Shown one piece after another: positions 8,224 to 16,864 of a stretch of 33,758 nucleotides of DNA; position 1 is the stretch's first letter; every line of letters starts with the position of its first letter. The stretch is from assembly GCA_964578485.1 (NCBI GenBank), contig CAZODA010000033.1, positions 1 to 33,758 on the forward strand. The letters run 5' to 3'. The notes under the pieces are model-generated. The model saw nothing but the letters and a program-made list of their open reading frames with translations, was not told the DNA's origin and ran no database searches. The position numbers were made by a program, and so were the translations under genes. This DNA comes from CAZODA01 sp964578485. Its GTDB lineage: Bacteria; Bacteroidota; Bacteroidia; Bacteroidales; Marinilabiliaceae.

Positions 8224-9012
8224 GTGAATTGGTTTCAAGTAAAACGCTATATTCAATATATAATAAAACCAAACCATTGGAAAGGATATGGTATTCATTC
8301 TCCATTTGTTTTTGACCTGGTAAGTGAGCTAATGCAAAACAAATACCACTATTACAACTTCAATAATATAGAGGCTTGGAGAAAATCACTCTTAAAAAGT
8401 AAAGAAATAATAAAAATCTCTGATTTGGGGGCAGGGTCAAAAAAGTTCAAAAACAATACCAGGAAGGTATCAGATATTGTCAGATATAATGCAATCCCAA
8501 CAAAATATGGCAGATTACTCTTTAGATTAGTTTGTTACTTCAAACCTCAAACTCTAATTGAATTAGGAACTTCCGCAGGTATTAGCACACTATATTTGGG
8601 ACTTCCTTCAAAACAAACAAAGCTAATTACCATAGAGGGCTGTTCTGAATTAGCAAAACTGGCACAATATTCCTTTGATGAATTTAATGCTAAAAACATC
8701 AAAGTATTAAATGAAGCTTTTGATAGCGGTTTGGATAAAGCTCTCAGTTCATTAGGAAAAGTTGATCTTGTATTTTTTGATGGGGATCACAGAAAAGAAT
8801 CAACATTAAATTATTTTCATAAATGTCTGAATTATACACATAATGAATCTATTTTTATTTTTGATGATATCCATTGGTCAAAGGAAATGGAAAAAGCATG
8901 GGAAGAAATTATTCGAAATCCACAAGTAAAAATATCATTGGATCTTTTTAGATTTGGTCTTATCTTTTTTCGAAAAGAAAATTCAAAAGAACATTATAAT
9001 ATAAAATATTAA
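8224..9012 (+). CDS. Class I SAM-dependent methyltransferase
   Basis: The product is about 262 residues with a Rossmann-like class I methyltransferase core. Motif I (SAM binding) is LIELGTSAGISTLYLG. The segment VDLVFFDGDHRKE supplies the acidic motif and FIFDDIHWSKEM follows, as in the Methyltransf_24/O-methyltransferase-like group. The N-terminal part, YIQYIIKPNHWKGYGIHSPFVFDLV, resembles a Bacteroidota family of unknown substrate. I chose GTG 8224 over the in-frame TTG 8203 because a consensus -7 box overlaps the TTG. Neither start has a strong ribosome binding site. The substrate cannot be told from sequence or neighbours. Confidence 0.8.
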   Translation: MNWFQVKRYIQYIIKPNHWKGYGIHSPFVFDLVSELMQNKYHYYNFNNIEAWRKSLLKSKEIIKISDLGAGSKKFKNNTRKVSDIVRYNAIPTKYGRLLFRLVCYFKPQTLIELGTSAGISTLYLGLPSKQTKLITIEGCSELAKLAQYSFDEFNAKNIKVLNEAFDSGLDKALSSLGKVDLVFFDGDHRKESTLNYFHKCLNYTHNESIFIFDDIHWSKEMEKAWEEIIRNPQVKISLDLFRFGLIFFRKENSKEHYNIKY

Positions 9013-9101
9013 CTCGCTATAATCATTTAACAGCACAAATTAAACCAAACAATTTTAAAACAATCAAACAAGAGAAATTCACTAAAACTGAAAAAACACT
9101 T

Positions 9102-9824
9102 ATGTCGAAAAATGTTATTGAAATTGAAAAAATAGAAAAAAACTACCAAGTTGGAACTCAAGTTGTAAGAGCTTTAAGAGGAGTTACAACAAATATAGAA
9201 AGAGGCGATTATGTCGCTATCATGGGACCATCCGGATCAGGCAAATCAACTTTAATGAACATAATTGGAGCACTTGACACCCCATCGGCAGGCAAATATG
9301 TTTTAAACGGAACTGATGTGAGTCAGTTACATGATGAAAGGCTTGCTGAAATACGTAATAAAGAGATTGGTTTTGTATTTCAAACTTTTAATCTTCTGCA
9401 GCAATACACAGCTCTTGAAAATGTTATGCTTCCTTTGGTTTATTCGGGTGTAACCAAACATACAAGATTAGAAAAAGCTAAAGAAGCCCTCGACAAAGTT
9501 GGCCTATCCGACAGGATAAGCCATAAACCCAATGAGTTATCCGGAGGCCAACGACAAAGAGTTGCTGTTGCAAGAGCTTTAATAACCAATCCCTCAATAA
9601 TTTTGGCCGATGAGCCTACAGGAAACTTAGATACAAAAACTTCCATCGATATTATGAAGTTATTCGATGAAATCCACATAGGAGGAAATACTATTATATT
9701 AGTAACACATGAAGAAGACATCGCTCAGCATGCACATAGAATTATTCGCCTGCGTGATGGAATGATTGAAAAAGACGAAAGAAATGAAGAAATCAAAAAA
9801 ATCAATATACACCAAAACGGGTGA
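9102..9824 (+). CDS. ABC transporter ATP-binding protein (MacB/LolD type)
   Basis: This is a complete ABC ATPase of 240 residues: Walker A GPSGSGKST (42-50), Q-loop at FQTFN (91-96), signature LSGGQRQR (146-153), Walker B IILADEP (166-172) and switch histidine H203. The family (MacB, LolD, FtsE-like) powers permeases of the MacB/FtsX fold that move lipoproteins, peptides or drugs. No permease is present on either side, so the membrane partner must be encoded elsewhere. The 3' end overlaps the next gene by 41 bases in another frame, suggesting stable co-expression with the cobalamin adenosyltransferase. Confidence 0.9.
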   Translation: MSKNVIEIEKIEKNYQVGTQVVRALRGVTTNIERGDYVAIMGPSGSGKSTLMNIIGALDTPSAGKYVLNGTDVSQLHDERLAEIRNKEIGFVFQTFNLLQQYTALENVMLPLVYSGVTKHTRLEKAKEALDKVGLSDRISHKPNELSGGQRQRVAVARALITNPSIILADEPTGNLDTKTSIDIMKLFDEIHIGGNTIILVTHEEDIAQHAHRIIRLRDGMIEKDERNEEIKKINIHQNG

Positions 9825-10356
9825 CGGAGGAAACAGTGGATTAATAGGTGGTACAAGGGTTCCGAAAAATGATATCAGACTCGAAGCCTTTGGTACCGTT
9901 GATGAATTAAATTCAAATATTGGCTGTCTGCGATCATGGGAAATAAATGATGATACAAAGGAAACGATTATAAGAATTCAAAAACAATTGTTCACCATAG
10001 GATCATATCTCGCAACAGACCATGAAGTAACAGATTTTCATACAAAATTAAATATAAATGAAAAAGAAATTCTCTTTCTGGAAAAAGAAATAGATAAATT
10101 AGAAGCTGAATTAACTCCGCTTACAAACTTTATTTTACCGGGTGGACATAAAGCTGTTGCACAATCCCATATTTGTAGATCAGTATGCAGACGTGCAGAA
10201 CGCAGAATAATAGAAATGAGTAAACATTATCCGGTAAATGCAGAAATAATAAAATATTTGAACAGATTATCTGACTACTTTTTTGTTTTAGCACGTTATT
10301 TTTCGAAATATTTCAATATTGATGAAATTCCATGGGCGGCAAACTTGCAAAATTGA
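9784..10356 (+). CDS. ATP:cob(I)alamin adenosyltransferase (PduO type)
   Basis: The enzyme (190 residues) transfers adenosyl from ATP to cob(I)alamin to make coenzyme B12, for example for methylmalonyl-CoA mutase. The N-terminal nucleotide-binding signature is YTKTGDGGNSGLIGG, followed by the conserved RLEAFGTVDELNS. The C-terminal helical motif SVCRRAERRII carries the family's key arginines. I chose ATG 9784; the frame is open from a TTG at 9766, which adds only six residues. The gene starts inside the ABC ATPase gene with a 41-base overlap. No cobalamin riboswitch is seen, and the 89-base gap upstream of the ATPase gene is too short to hold one. Confidence 0.92.
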   Translation: MKKSKKSIYTKTGDGGNSGLIGGTRVPKNDIRLEAFGTVDELNSNIGCLRSWEINDDTKETIIRIQKQLFTIGSYLATDHEVTDFHTKLNINEKEILFLEKEIDKLEAELTPLTNFILPGGHKAVAQSHICRSVCRRAERRIIEMSKHYPVNAEIIKYLNRLSDYFFVLARYFSKYFNIDEIPWAANLQN

Positions 10357-10374
10357 TTTTTTTTTATAATTTCG
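10344..10374 (+). promoter_or_regulatory. Putative promoter for the DUF2795 gene
   Basis: CTTG at 10344-10347 and TAATTTCG at 10367-10374 (7 of 8 to TAnnTTTG) are separated by 19 bases. This is good Bacteroidota geometry. The -33 part lies in the last codons of the adenosyltransferase gene, and the leader would be about 45 bases. The small downstream gene could thus be transcribed separately as well as by read-through. Confidence 0.45.
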
Positions 10375-10425
10375 CGGAACAAATTAAAAAGGAGTACTTA
10401 TTTTTTAATATAAAAGATTATTCCT

Positions 10426-10647
10426 ATGTATTGGACCTTAGAATTAGCTGCAAAGTTGGAAGATGCCCCTTGGCCGGCAACTAAAGAAGAATTAATTGAT
10501 TTTGCCATCAGATCCGGTGCTCCCCTCGAGGTTATAGAGAATCTTCAGGAAATAGAGGATGAAGGTGACATATATGAAAGTATTGAGGATATATGGCCTG
10601 ATTATCCAAGCAAGGACGATTTCTTCTTTAATGAAGATGAATATTGA
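10426..10647 (+). CDS. DUF2795 domain protein
   Basis: This is a 73-residue acidic protein. The central WPATKEELIDFAIRSGAP...VIENLQEIEDEGDIYESIEDIWP matches the DUF2795 family, small helical proteins of unknown function common in Bacteroidota. The C-terminal 15 residues are strongly acidic and aromatic (KDDFFFNEDEY). It lies 69 bases after the adenosyltransferase gene and has its own likely promoter. A 12-base perfect palindrome, GATAAATTTATC (10646-10657), overlaps the stop codon. Confidence 0.85.
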   Translation: MYWTLELAAKLEDAPWPATKEELIDFAIRSGAPLEVIENLQEIEDEGDIYESIEDIWPDYPSKDDFFFNEDEY

Positions 10648-10755
10648 TAAATTTATCGTGGGTGCTTTTTATATAAAGAACTTAGCGAAGCAAAAAATAT
10701 CAAACGGAACTATCCCGGCGTCAGAAGAAAACTTATCATCATGACAAGAATAAAT

Positions 10756-12342
10756 TTATCTTGACGGAACAGGACGATCAAACATGAATTCATCATAATT
10801 GATTCTATCCTCAGGTTCCGGCGTACTGTCATGAATAAAAATATCCTCTTTATTTTTAGGCTGATAATCCTCAAGCCAACGAAAGCCACTTAACAAACTT
10901 GCATCCGGTGAAATCAATAAAGGAGGGTTAAGATTACCCGATGGCTGAGTGCGCAAGATGATACCTGTAACTTCATGATCTTCAAGAAGAATAGTTAAAT
11001 TACTGGCTTCAGCCTTATTCATTCCAATGATATAACCATCTTCTTTTGGATAATAAATTGTTTGCCCCGAACCATCCACATCAATCCGGTACAATTGGTT
11101 ATTATTTATATAACCAAGCATATTATTCCCCTTTATCTGGTTATATCCTGAAGTATCTTCAGGAGCAATTACAAAAGCCCTTTGAATTAATTCTGTTTTA
11201 TACAAAGCCCTGTTACGGGTATAAAGTCTAATTATCTCAGCTGTAAGCTGGTTCCCTTGAGCCCATAAAATAGGATTAATATAAAAGCTGTTTATCGAGT
11301 CCCTCAAATCATAAACCATAGAATCGCAACGCCCTTGAAAATCGGGACGAAAAAACTTTACATTACGGTAGGCTCTTATCAATTGATATTCACTATCGGG
11401 AATAGGATCAGCACGTAAGGTATCAGCATGTAAAAAAAGTGTGTCTTGATTATGAATCTGCATCAAAACAGCCCGTCTGGTTGCTAATGCTTTTTTTGTC
11501 AACTCATTATAATAGCCATAATCCCCTGAAATAATAACATGATTGGTAGTATCATGCATGGCCATATTTGAAAACACCTCACCAAAACCACTATCTCTAT
11601 CATAAAAAATAGTATCTCCGGTAAGCAGCTGTTCCTCACCAATTATGCGACTATTCTTTTCAAGCCTCGACTGATTATTTTTGGTATCATAAAATCCGGC
11701 TTCTGAATAAATAATATTCCTTTCACTTTCGATAGTAGTTGGTCCGGTAATTTTAACTACCTCAGGAATAGTATAATAAACCATGGTGTCAGAAGATATA
11801 ATATATTCCGGATTGGTAACAACTACATTTTCCTGAAAATGAGCTTCCTCTATTCGTGGATAATAATATCCATAATCACTCTTCAACTCATTTTCACCAC
11901 TCTCGATCAAGCCACCATTAAAATAATAAGCAACATCATCACGCCGGTTATAATCTAAAAATTCTGTTCTAAGGATAACATCATTATTTATCAACCTCAC
12001 ATTTTCACGAACCATGGCTAAATCCTGATTACCTTCATAGTGAAGAATATTCCCATACAAATGAATTGAATCATCCTGAATGATATGAATAGATCCATAG
12101 GCATCCATAGAGTTCTGCTCACGATGAAAAAAGGCACTATCACAGTGCATAACAGTATTATGATGACGAAAGCGCACATTACCAAAGAGCACCTGAACAT
12201 TTTTACCATAACGCTCAGAGCCCTCCATTGAATCGGCATGTTCAATATGAATGGTGGTCCGACCGGATTTATGCTCCTGAGCATAAACTATTACAGACAA
12301 AAATATAATTGTTATAAAAGGAATAAAACGGCTCCGGTTCAT
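10756..12342 (-). CDS. OstA/LptA-like periplasmic protein
   Basis: This 528-residue protein has a signal peptide (MNRSRFIPFITIIFLSVIVYA, cut before QEHK). It is built from repeated beta-strand units typical of OstA/LptA-N proteins (for example VQVLFGNVRFRHHNTVMHCD and ENVRLINNDVILRTEFLDY). LptA-type proteins form the periplasmic bridge carrying lipopolysaccharide to the outer membrane. The Bacteroidota form is much longer than E. coli LptA (about 185 residues). The C-terminus is polar (PEPEDRINYDEF). It follows the SurA-like gene by 70 bases and is last in the chaperone cluster, supporting a role in outer-membrane biogenesis. Confidence 0.85.
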   Translation of the reverse strand: MNRSRFIPFITIIFLSVIVYAQEHKSGRTTIHIEHADSMEGSERYGKNVQVLFGNVRFRHHNTVMHCDSAFFHREQNSMDAYGSIHIIQDDSIHLYGNILHYEGNQDLAMVRENVRLINNDVILRTEFLDYNRRDDVAYYFNGGLIESGENELKSDYGYYYPRIEEAHFQENVVVTNPEYIISSDTMVYYTIPEVVKITGPTTIESERNIIYSEAGFYDTKNNQSRLEKNSRIIGEEQLLTGDTIFYDRDSGFGEVFSNMAMHDTTNHVIISGDYGYYNELTKKALATRRAVLMQIHNQDTLFLHADTLRADPIPDSEYQLIRAYRNVKFFRPDFQGRCDSMVYDLRDSINSFYINPILWAQGNQLTAEIIRLYTRNRALYKTELIQRAFVIAPEDTSGYNQIKGNNMLGYINNNQLYRIDVDGSGQTIYYPKEDGYIIGMNKAEASNLTILLEDHEVTGIILRTQPSGNLNPPLLISPDASLLSGFRWLEDYQPKNKEDIFIHDSTPEPEDRINYDEFMFDRPVPSR

Positions 12343-12412
12343 TCTTTATAAGTTAACTCCATCCCTAAACCATAGTAATTTAACTTAAAGGGAATCGCAA
12401 AAAATAAAATAC

Positions 12413-13771
12413 TTATTTAATCCAACCTTCAAATTCATATTGACAGTTTACCCAACCCGGATTAATTGAAATATAGGTTTCCTGCTGTCGATGTTCTATC
12501 CACTCTTTAAAGGCTTCCTCTCGTTTTTGATTCTCAAGAAGGCTTTGTATTAACTGATAATCATCCTGAATATTGGCGCGATGGGGATCTTTGCGCGACT
12601 TAAGCTTTACAAGCACAAAATAATCCTTACCAAGACGCTCATTCTTTAAAACAAAGGCATTACTGATATCATCAACTTCCATCTTTTCAAGTTGCTGAGC
12701 AATGGCAGGTTGCATATCTTGAATTTCAAACTTGGTTGATTGAGTATATTCATTGATCATTAATCCACCATTCAAACGGGTTTCTTTATCCATGGAATAT
12801 ATCAAAGCTGCCTCCTCAAAAGAGAGAGTTTCGTCTCGTATTAAATCTGCAATTGAATCAGCTCTGGCACGAGCCTCTTGAACAGCCTCAGATGAAGGAC
12901 GAGGACGAAGCAAAATATGCCTGACATTAATCCTATCTCCCTGACGCTCGATAAGCTGGATAATATGAAAGCCGAATTCTGTTTCAACTATCTGACTAAC
13001 ACGGCCGGGAGTTTGCAAATTAAAAGCAACTCTAGCAAATTCAGGAACCAACTCAGCGCGCGACATAAAACCAAGTTCGCCACCCCTTGCAGCTGTCATT
13101 TCATCCTCTGAATAAAGAACTGCCAAAGTGGTGAAATCACGACCTTCATTTACTTGACGCTGAAAATCCCGCAAGCGGGTTTTAATTCTATCTTCTTCCT
13201 CTAAGCCAACTTGTGGTTCTATCCGTATTTTTTGCATTTCATACTGAATAGGAACGGTAGGCAGACTATCAAGAGATGTTTTTCGGTAAAAAGCACGTAT
13301 TTCGGCAGGTGTTACACGTACATCACTTGTTATAACACCCTGCATCTGCTGTGTTAGCATTTGATTACGCACTAAGACGCGCTGTTCTCTTTTTATTTGG
13401 TGTAAAGGTTTATTTAACCATTCTTCAAGACGCTCCCTTGAGCCGGCACGATTAACAAATTCATTGATTTGGCGATCTACGGTGCTGATAACCATATTTT
13501 CGCTTACTTCAACACTATCAATTTTAGCCTGTTCCAATAACAGGTTCTGCAATAAAAGTTGTTCGAAAATATGACATTTTAAGTCTCCGGGATAACTAAT
13601 ACCTTGCATCATAGATTGCTGATACTGATACTCTACATCAGAACGTAAAACCGGATTATCACCAACAACAGCAATTACCTCATCAATAATATTGGACTGA
13701 GCTTGAAGTAAATCAAAGAAAAAAAAGGAAAAATAAATTATTCCGATAAATGATAATTTGAATTTTGACAT
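12413..13771 (-). CDS. SurA-like peptidyl-prolyl isomerase/chaperone
   Basis: This is a 452-residue periplasmic chaperone with a signal peptide (about 1-24, ending LLQA). A SurA-N domain (about 27-165; starts IIDEVIAVVGDNPVLRSDV) is followed by two parvulin PpiC domains, about 176-276 (SRAELVPEFARVAF, then FGFHIIQL) and about 281-388 (INVRHILLRP). It resembles E. coli SurA (428 residues) in domain order and length and should assist folding of outer-membrane beta-barrels. It follows the lipoprotein gene by 31 bases. It is the best candidate in the window for the true SurA. Confidence 0.92.
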   Translation of the reverse strand: MSKFKLSFIGIIYFSFFFFDLLQAQSNIIDEVIAVVGDNPVLRSDVEYQYQQSMMQGISYPGDLKCHIFEQLLLQNLLLEQAKIDSVEVSENMVISTVDRQINEFVNRAGSRERLEEWLNKPLHQIKREQRVLVRNQMLTQQMQGVITSDVRVTPAEIRAFYRKTSLDSLPTVPIQYEMQKIRIEPQVGLEEEDRIKTRLRDFQRQVNEGRDFTTLAVLYSEDEMTAARGGELGFMSRAELVPEFARVAFNLQTPGRVSQIVETEFGFHIIQLIERQGDRINVRHILLRPRPSSEAVQEARARADSIADLIRDETLSFEEAALIYSMDKETRLNGGLMINEYTQSTKFEIQDMQPAIAQQLEKMEVDDISNAFVLKNERLGKDYFVLVKLKSRKDPHRANIQDDYQLIQSLLENQKREEAFKEWIEHRQQETYISINPGWVNCQYEFEGWIK

Positions 13772-13802
13772 ATTAATAAATTTGTTTTCCTTACCAGAAC
13801 TA

Positions 13803-14663
13803 TTAATGAAAATTAACTGTTTTGTCTCTTAATCCTTCATCATATAAATCCTGACTCAATTGGTTCAAAAATTCTGTACGCTTTTTATTCAATAATATAG
13901 CCTTTATCCTATCCTCAACAAATTGCAGAGGCGAAGTATCTCCGGCGAGTTTATAATCATAAATTGCAAGATAGTAATTATAAGAATCATCGCTGGAATT
14001 ATAAAAGCCGGAATAACGTAAAAAATTGTTTTCATTTAAAATCGGCTCAGGCAAAATAAGATTAATGCGACTAAAAGGTATCCAGTTTTCAATAAACTGA
14101 TCATATTTCCTGGCATACTGAAATGAGTAAGCTTCAATATTTAAAATATCTTCCTGCCTGCCCGACTTCAGCCATGAGCGTAATTGCGCCTGATTAGGTA
14201 CTTCTATGGGAACTTTGATAAACAAGCCTTGAATAATGTTTTCATGAAGATTGAAATTTTCTTTCATCTGATTATAATAATTTTCAATCTCTCTACTGGT
14301 TACTAAGGGGGAATGTCTTTGTTCAAGCATTTTCTGCTGGTATCTGTGAACCAACAAGGAAGTGCGATATTCCTCCAAAAGTTGATCCACATTCTTTTCT
14401 TCAGCCGACAGATTACTTTCTGCCTGGCGTAACATCAAACGACTCCTCACCCATTTACCCACATAATCCTCAGCTATAACCATACTATCTTCAGTACTGA
14501 TATTATCAGGAATAGCATTTGCTAACTCTCCAAGGGTTAAAACCATATTATCAACAGTAACAACAGCTTGATCGGGGCTGCCATTACCAACAGTATAACA
14601 TCCCGATAATAAAAGACAAAAAAATAAAGGGAAAAAGATACTGCAAACAATATGATTTTTCAT
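13803..14663 (-). CDS. SurA-N-like lipoprotein lacking a clear PPIase domain
   Basis: This 286-residue lipoprotein has lipobox LLSGC with C22 as the acylated residue. It then starts like SurA/PpiD (DQAVVTVDNMVLTLGELANAI) and has a helical region rich in charged residues. Unlike its two neighbours it shows no recognisable parvulin motif (no GGELG or FGFHII). The region 120-286 may be a degenerate PpiC fold. It sits between two PPIase genes, so a chaperone role without isomerase activity, tethered to a membrane, is a reasonable inference. Confidence 0.8.
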   Translation of the reverse strand: MKNHIVCSIFFPLFFCLLLSGCYTVGNGSPDQAVVTVDNMVLTLGELANAIPDNISTEDSMVIAEDYVGKWVRSRLMLRQAESNLSAEEKNVDQLLEEYRTSLLVHRYQQKMLEQRHSPLVTSREIENYYNQMKENFNLHENIIQGLFIKVPIEVPNQAQLRSWLKSGRQEDILNIEAYSFQYARKYDQFIENWIPFSRINLILPEPILNENNFLRYSGFYNSSDDSYNYYLAIYDYKLAGDTSPLQFVEDRIKAILLNKKRTEFLNQLSQDLYDEGLRDKTVNFH

Positions 14664-14746
14664 TTAATCTGTTTTAAATTGTCGAGTTTATAATTACATA
14701 TTTATTTAACAATTACAACTCTAATAAAATACAAAATGTAATACAT

Positions 14747-16687
14747 TTATTGTTTAGGTGTTGAAGCTTTCATTACATCATAGTTGAATTCGGGTTTATA
14801 AATTTCCCTCAGATCTTTAACCCATTCTTTTTCAAGATTATTTTGATAGCTACTCATCACATGACCTACAACCTCTTCGTAGGGACGTATTACAGGCTCC
14901 GCAACATCTCCTTTCCAATAAATAACTTTTGAAGATCCATGAAATGGATTGTTCAAAGGTAAAGCATTCCCATCAACAGGATTCGGGGCATCAACAATAA
15001 ATTCATAATTTCCTTCAAGGCAATTATAACACTTCTCGCTCTTGGATTTATCTTTCAATATTTGTACCAAATTATCATTACCCTTGCGAGAAATCTCCTT
15101 CGCTGCGCGTTTTGTCAAACGAGCAGTGTTAATCTCACAAATTATTCCATCAAGCATTGCAGGAGTAGCAAATTCAAGCTTGTTTTGCTCATAATAGTTC
15201 ATAAGCAAAATTGTATCAGAACCTATATTTTGCCATATCTCTTTACTACTCAAATCAAATATTAGCAAGCCATCATAATACTCATTAATTAAGAAACGAA
15301 ATTCAGGGTTGTTTTTTGCCAAATCTCTTCTCTCAATTTCAAGTATGGCATCGCTAATATAACTATCTAAGGCCCTTGACAAAGAAATGCTGCCAATTTG
15401 GTTATTAAATGAATCAAAGGATGTCAAATAATCAATAAATTCCTTTTCCTTTAATTCTTTATCATAATATTTAAATAATAAACGATCGGAAGCTTCTGCT
15501 TTATTAAAAAAATCATCATTATCACCTGTATTATCAGACAAGCTCATCAACTCATCTAATAAATCTTGATTCAAATAAAAAGCAGAACCCTTTTTTTTCT
15601 GATCAACAAAAGCCTCTTTCCCAACGACTTCCCTTCCGGTCCGTCTTAACATATTTCTGATATATGCACGATTTGATTCAAAATCACCAACAGGTATATG
15701 TTCTAAACGTTTAATTATGTGCCATCCAAAATCTGTCTGAACCGGTTCTGATATATCCCCGTCATTTTCGAGATCGAAGGCTGCAAAAGCAAATTCAGGT
15801 ACCATTTCAACAACAGAAAAAGCAGCCATTTCACCACCATTAACAGCTGAATTACGATCATCAGAATAAATACTTGCCAATTGTGAAAAATCTTCACCTG
15901 AGAGTAGCCGTTGATAAACTGAATCAATTGATAAATAAGCGGCTGCAATCACTTCTTCTGAGGAATCATTGGGAAACATTTTCATAATATGGGCTACCCG
16001 AATACGTCCTTGATTAGGAAATCTTTCATGAACCAACAAAATATGATATCCATAATCGGACCTTATAATTTCTGATACTTCACCTACAGAAGATGAAAAG
16101 GCAGCCTTTTCAAAAGGATAAACCATCCTGAAAGCAGAAAAATAACCCAGTTCACCGGCATTATTTTTCGCTGAAGGATCTTCAGAGTAATTCACTGCCA
16201 GTTCATTAAAGTCTTCCCCATTAATATAACGTTGACGTAAATCTTCAATCTTTTCCCAAGCTTTTAAGGTATCAGAGGGTGAGGCATTAATATCTACCGT
16301 TACCAAAATATGACTAGCCTTTACAACATCCTGCATTCTGGCATAAGCTTGTGCAGCCTCATTTTCAAGGGCCGTGGAGTCAATCAAATAAGCCGATTTA
16401 AAGCCTTCTGTAAAACTGTTGAATTCGTTTAGAAAGGTAGAAACTGTATCAAGTCCCTGATTTATTGCTTCTACAACTTTTAATTTATAATCGATAAAAC
16501 GTTGAGAAAATTCTTCAGGGCTTTCTTTAAAGCCGGGCAAGTGCTTGTTTTTATTATATACATGCCAAAATTCATCAGCAGAATATTCATGATCTCCTAT
16601 CTTTAGGATAACATTTGTCTCTTGGGCATTTAAAAATAAAGAAAAAGAAAATGATAGTAGAAATAACAGAACTGATAAACGCTTCAT
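14747..16687 (-). CDS. Two-domain parvulin peptidyl-prolyl isomerase
   Basis: This 646-residue periplasmic protein has a signal peptide (1-21, ending LFLNA). There is an N-terminal chaperone-like helical region, then PpiC domain 1 at about 121-222 (KASHILV, NAGELGYFSAFRMVYPFE, YGYHILLVHE). PpiC domain 2 is at about 228-330 (RVAHIMKMFP, NGGEMAAFSVVEMVPEFA, FGWHIIKRLE). A C-terminal region of about 300 residues has no motif I recognise and contains a cysteine pair (KCYNC, about 550-554). It is the first chaperone gene after guaB, separated by 177 bases, and probably has its own promoter. Confidence 0.9.
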   Translation of the reverse strand: MKRLSVLLFLLSFSFSLFLNAQETNVILKIGDHEYSADEFWHVYNKNKHLPGFKESPEEFSQRFIDYKLKVVEAINQGLDTVSTFLNEFNSFTEGFKSAYLIDSTALENEAAQAYARMQDVVKASHILVTVDINASPSDTLKAWEKIEDLRQRYINGEDFNELAVNYSEDPSAKNNAGELGYFSAFRMVYPFEKAAFSSSVGEVSEIIRSDYGYHILLVHERFPNQGRIRVAHIMKMFPNDSSEEVIAAAYLSIDSVYQRLLSGEDFSQLASIYSDDRNSAVNGGEMAAFSVVEMVPEFAFAAFDLENDGDISEPVQTDFGWHIIKRLEHIPVGDFESNRAYIRNMLRRTGREVVGKEAFVDQKKKGSAFYLNQDLLDELMSLSDNTGDNDDFFNKAEASDRLLFKYYDKELKEKEFIDYLTSFDSFNNQIGSISLSRALDSYISDAILEIERRDLAKNNPEFRFLINEYYDGLLIFDLSSKEIWQNIGSDTILLMNYYEQNKLEFATPAMLDGIICEINTARLTKRAAKEISRKGNDNLVQILKDKSKSEKCYNCLEGNYEFIVDAPNPVDGNALPLNNPFHGSSKVIYWKGDVAEPVIRPYEEVVGHVMSSYQNNLEKEWVKDLREIYKPEFNYDVMKASTPKQ

Positions 16688-16856
16688 AATAAATAATAAT
16701 TTTAGATTAATTTACGGTATATCTGTAAAAACGGTGAAAAACAAAAATTATTTTTAATGACTTAAGGATAATAATAGTATCAACTTCGCCTAAAGTAAAA
16801 TCTTAACTTAGTAAAAAAGGAACATTGCCCTCGGTTTAAAGTTATATTCACTTTTC

Positions 16857-16864
16857 CAAAATTA
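16857..16864 (-). promoter_or_regulatory. Possible -7 box for the PPIase cluster
   Basis: On the minus strand this reads TAATTTTG, an exact TAnnTTTG match abutting the guaB stop codon. No TTTG is found at the -33 spacing. It would leave a leader of about 170 bases before the PPIase start. The DNA is very AT-rich, so chance matches are likely. Confidence 0.25.

Noticed and set aside
9013..9101. Cobalamin riboswitch upstream of the ABC ATPase/adenosyltransferase pair
   Set aside because: The spacer is only 89 bases of AT-rich sequence with no B12-box-like motif; a cobalamin riboswitch needs about 180-200 bases.
10559..10744. A 61-codon open frame overlapping the end of the DUF2795 gene
   Set aside because: It starts inside the DUF2795 coding region in another frame, has no family match, and its non-overlapping part is short and low in complexity.
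10646..10760. Two copies of ATAAATTTATC (10647-10657 and 10750-10760) as a paired operator
   Set aside because: AT-rich 11-base matches are expected by chance in DNA of this composition, and both copies lie at 3' ends of convergent genes, not near promoters.
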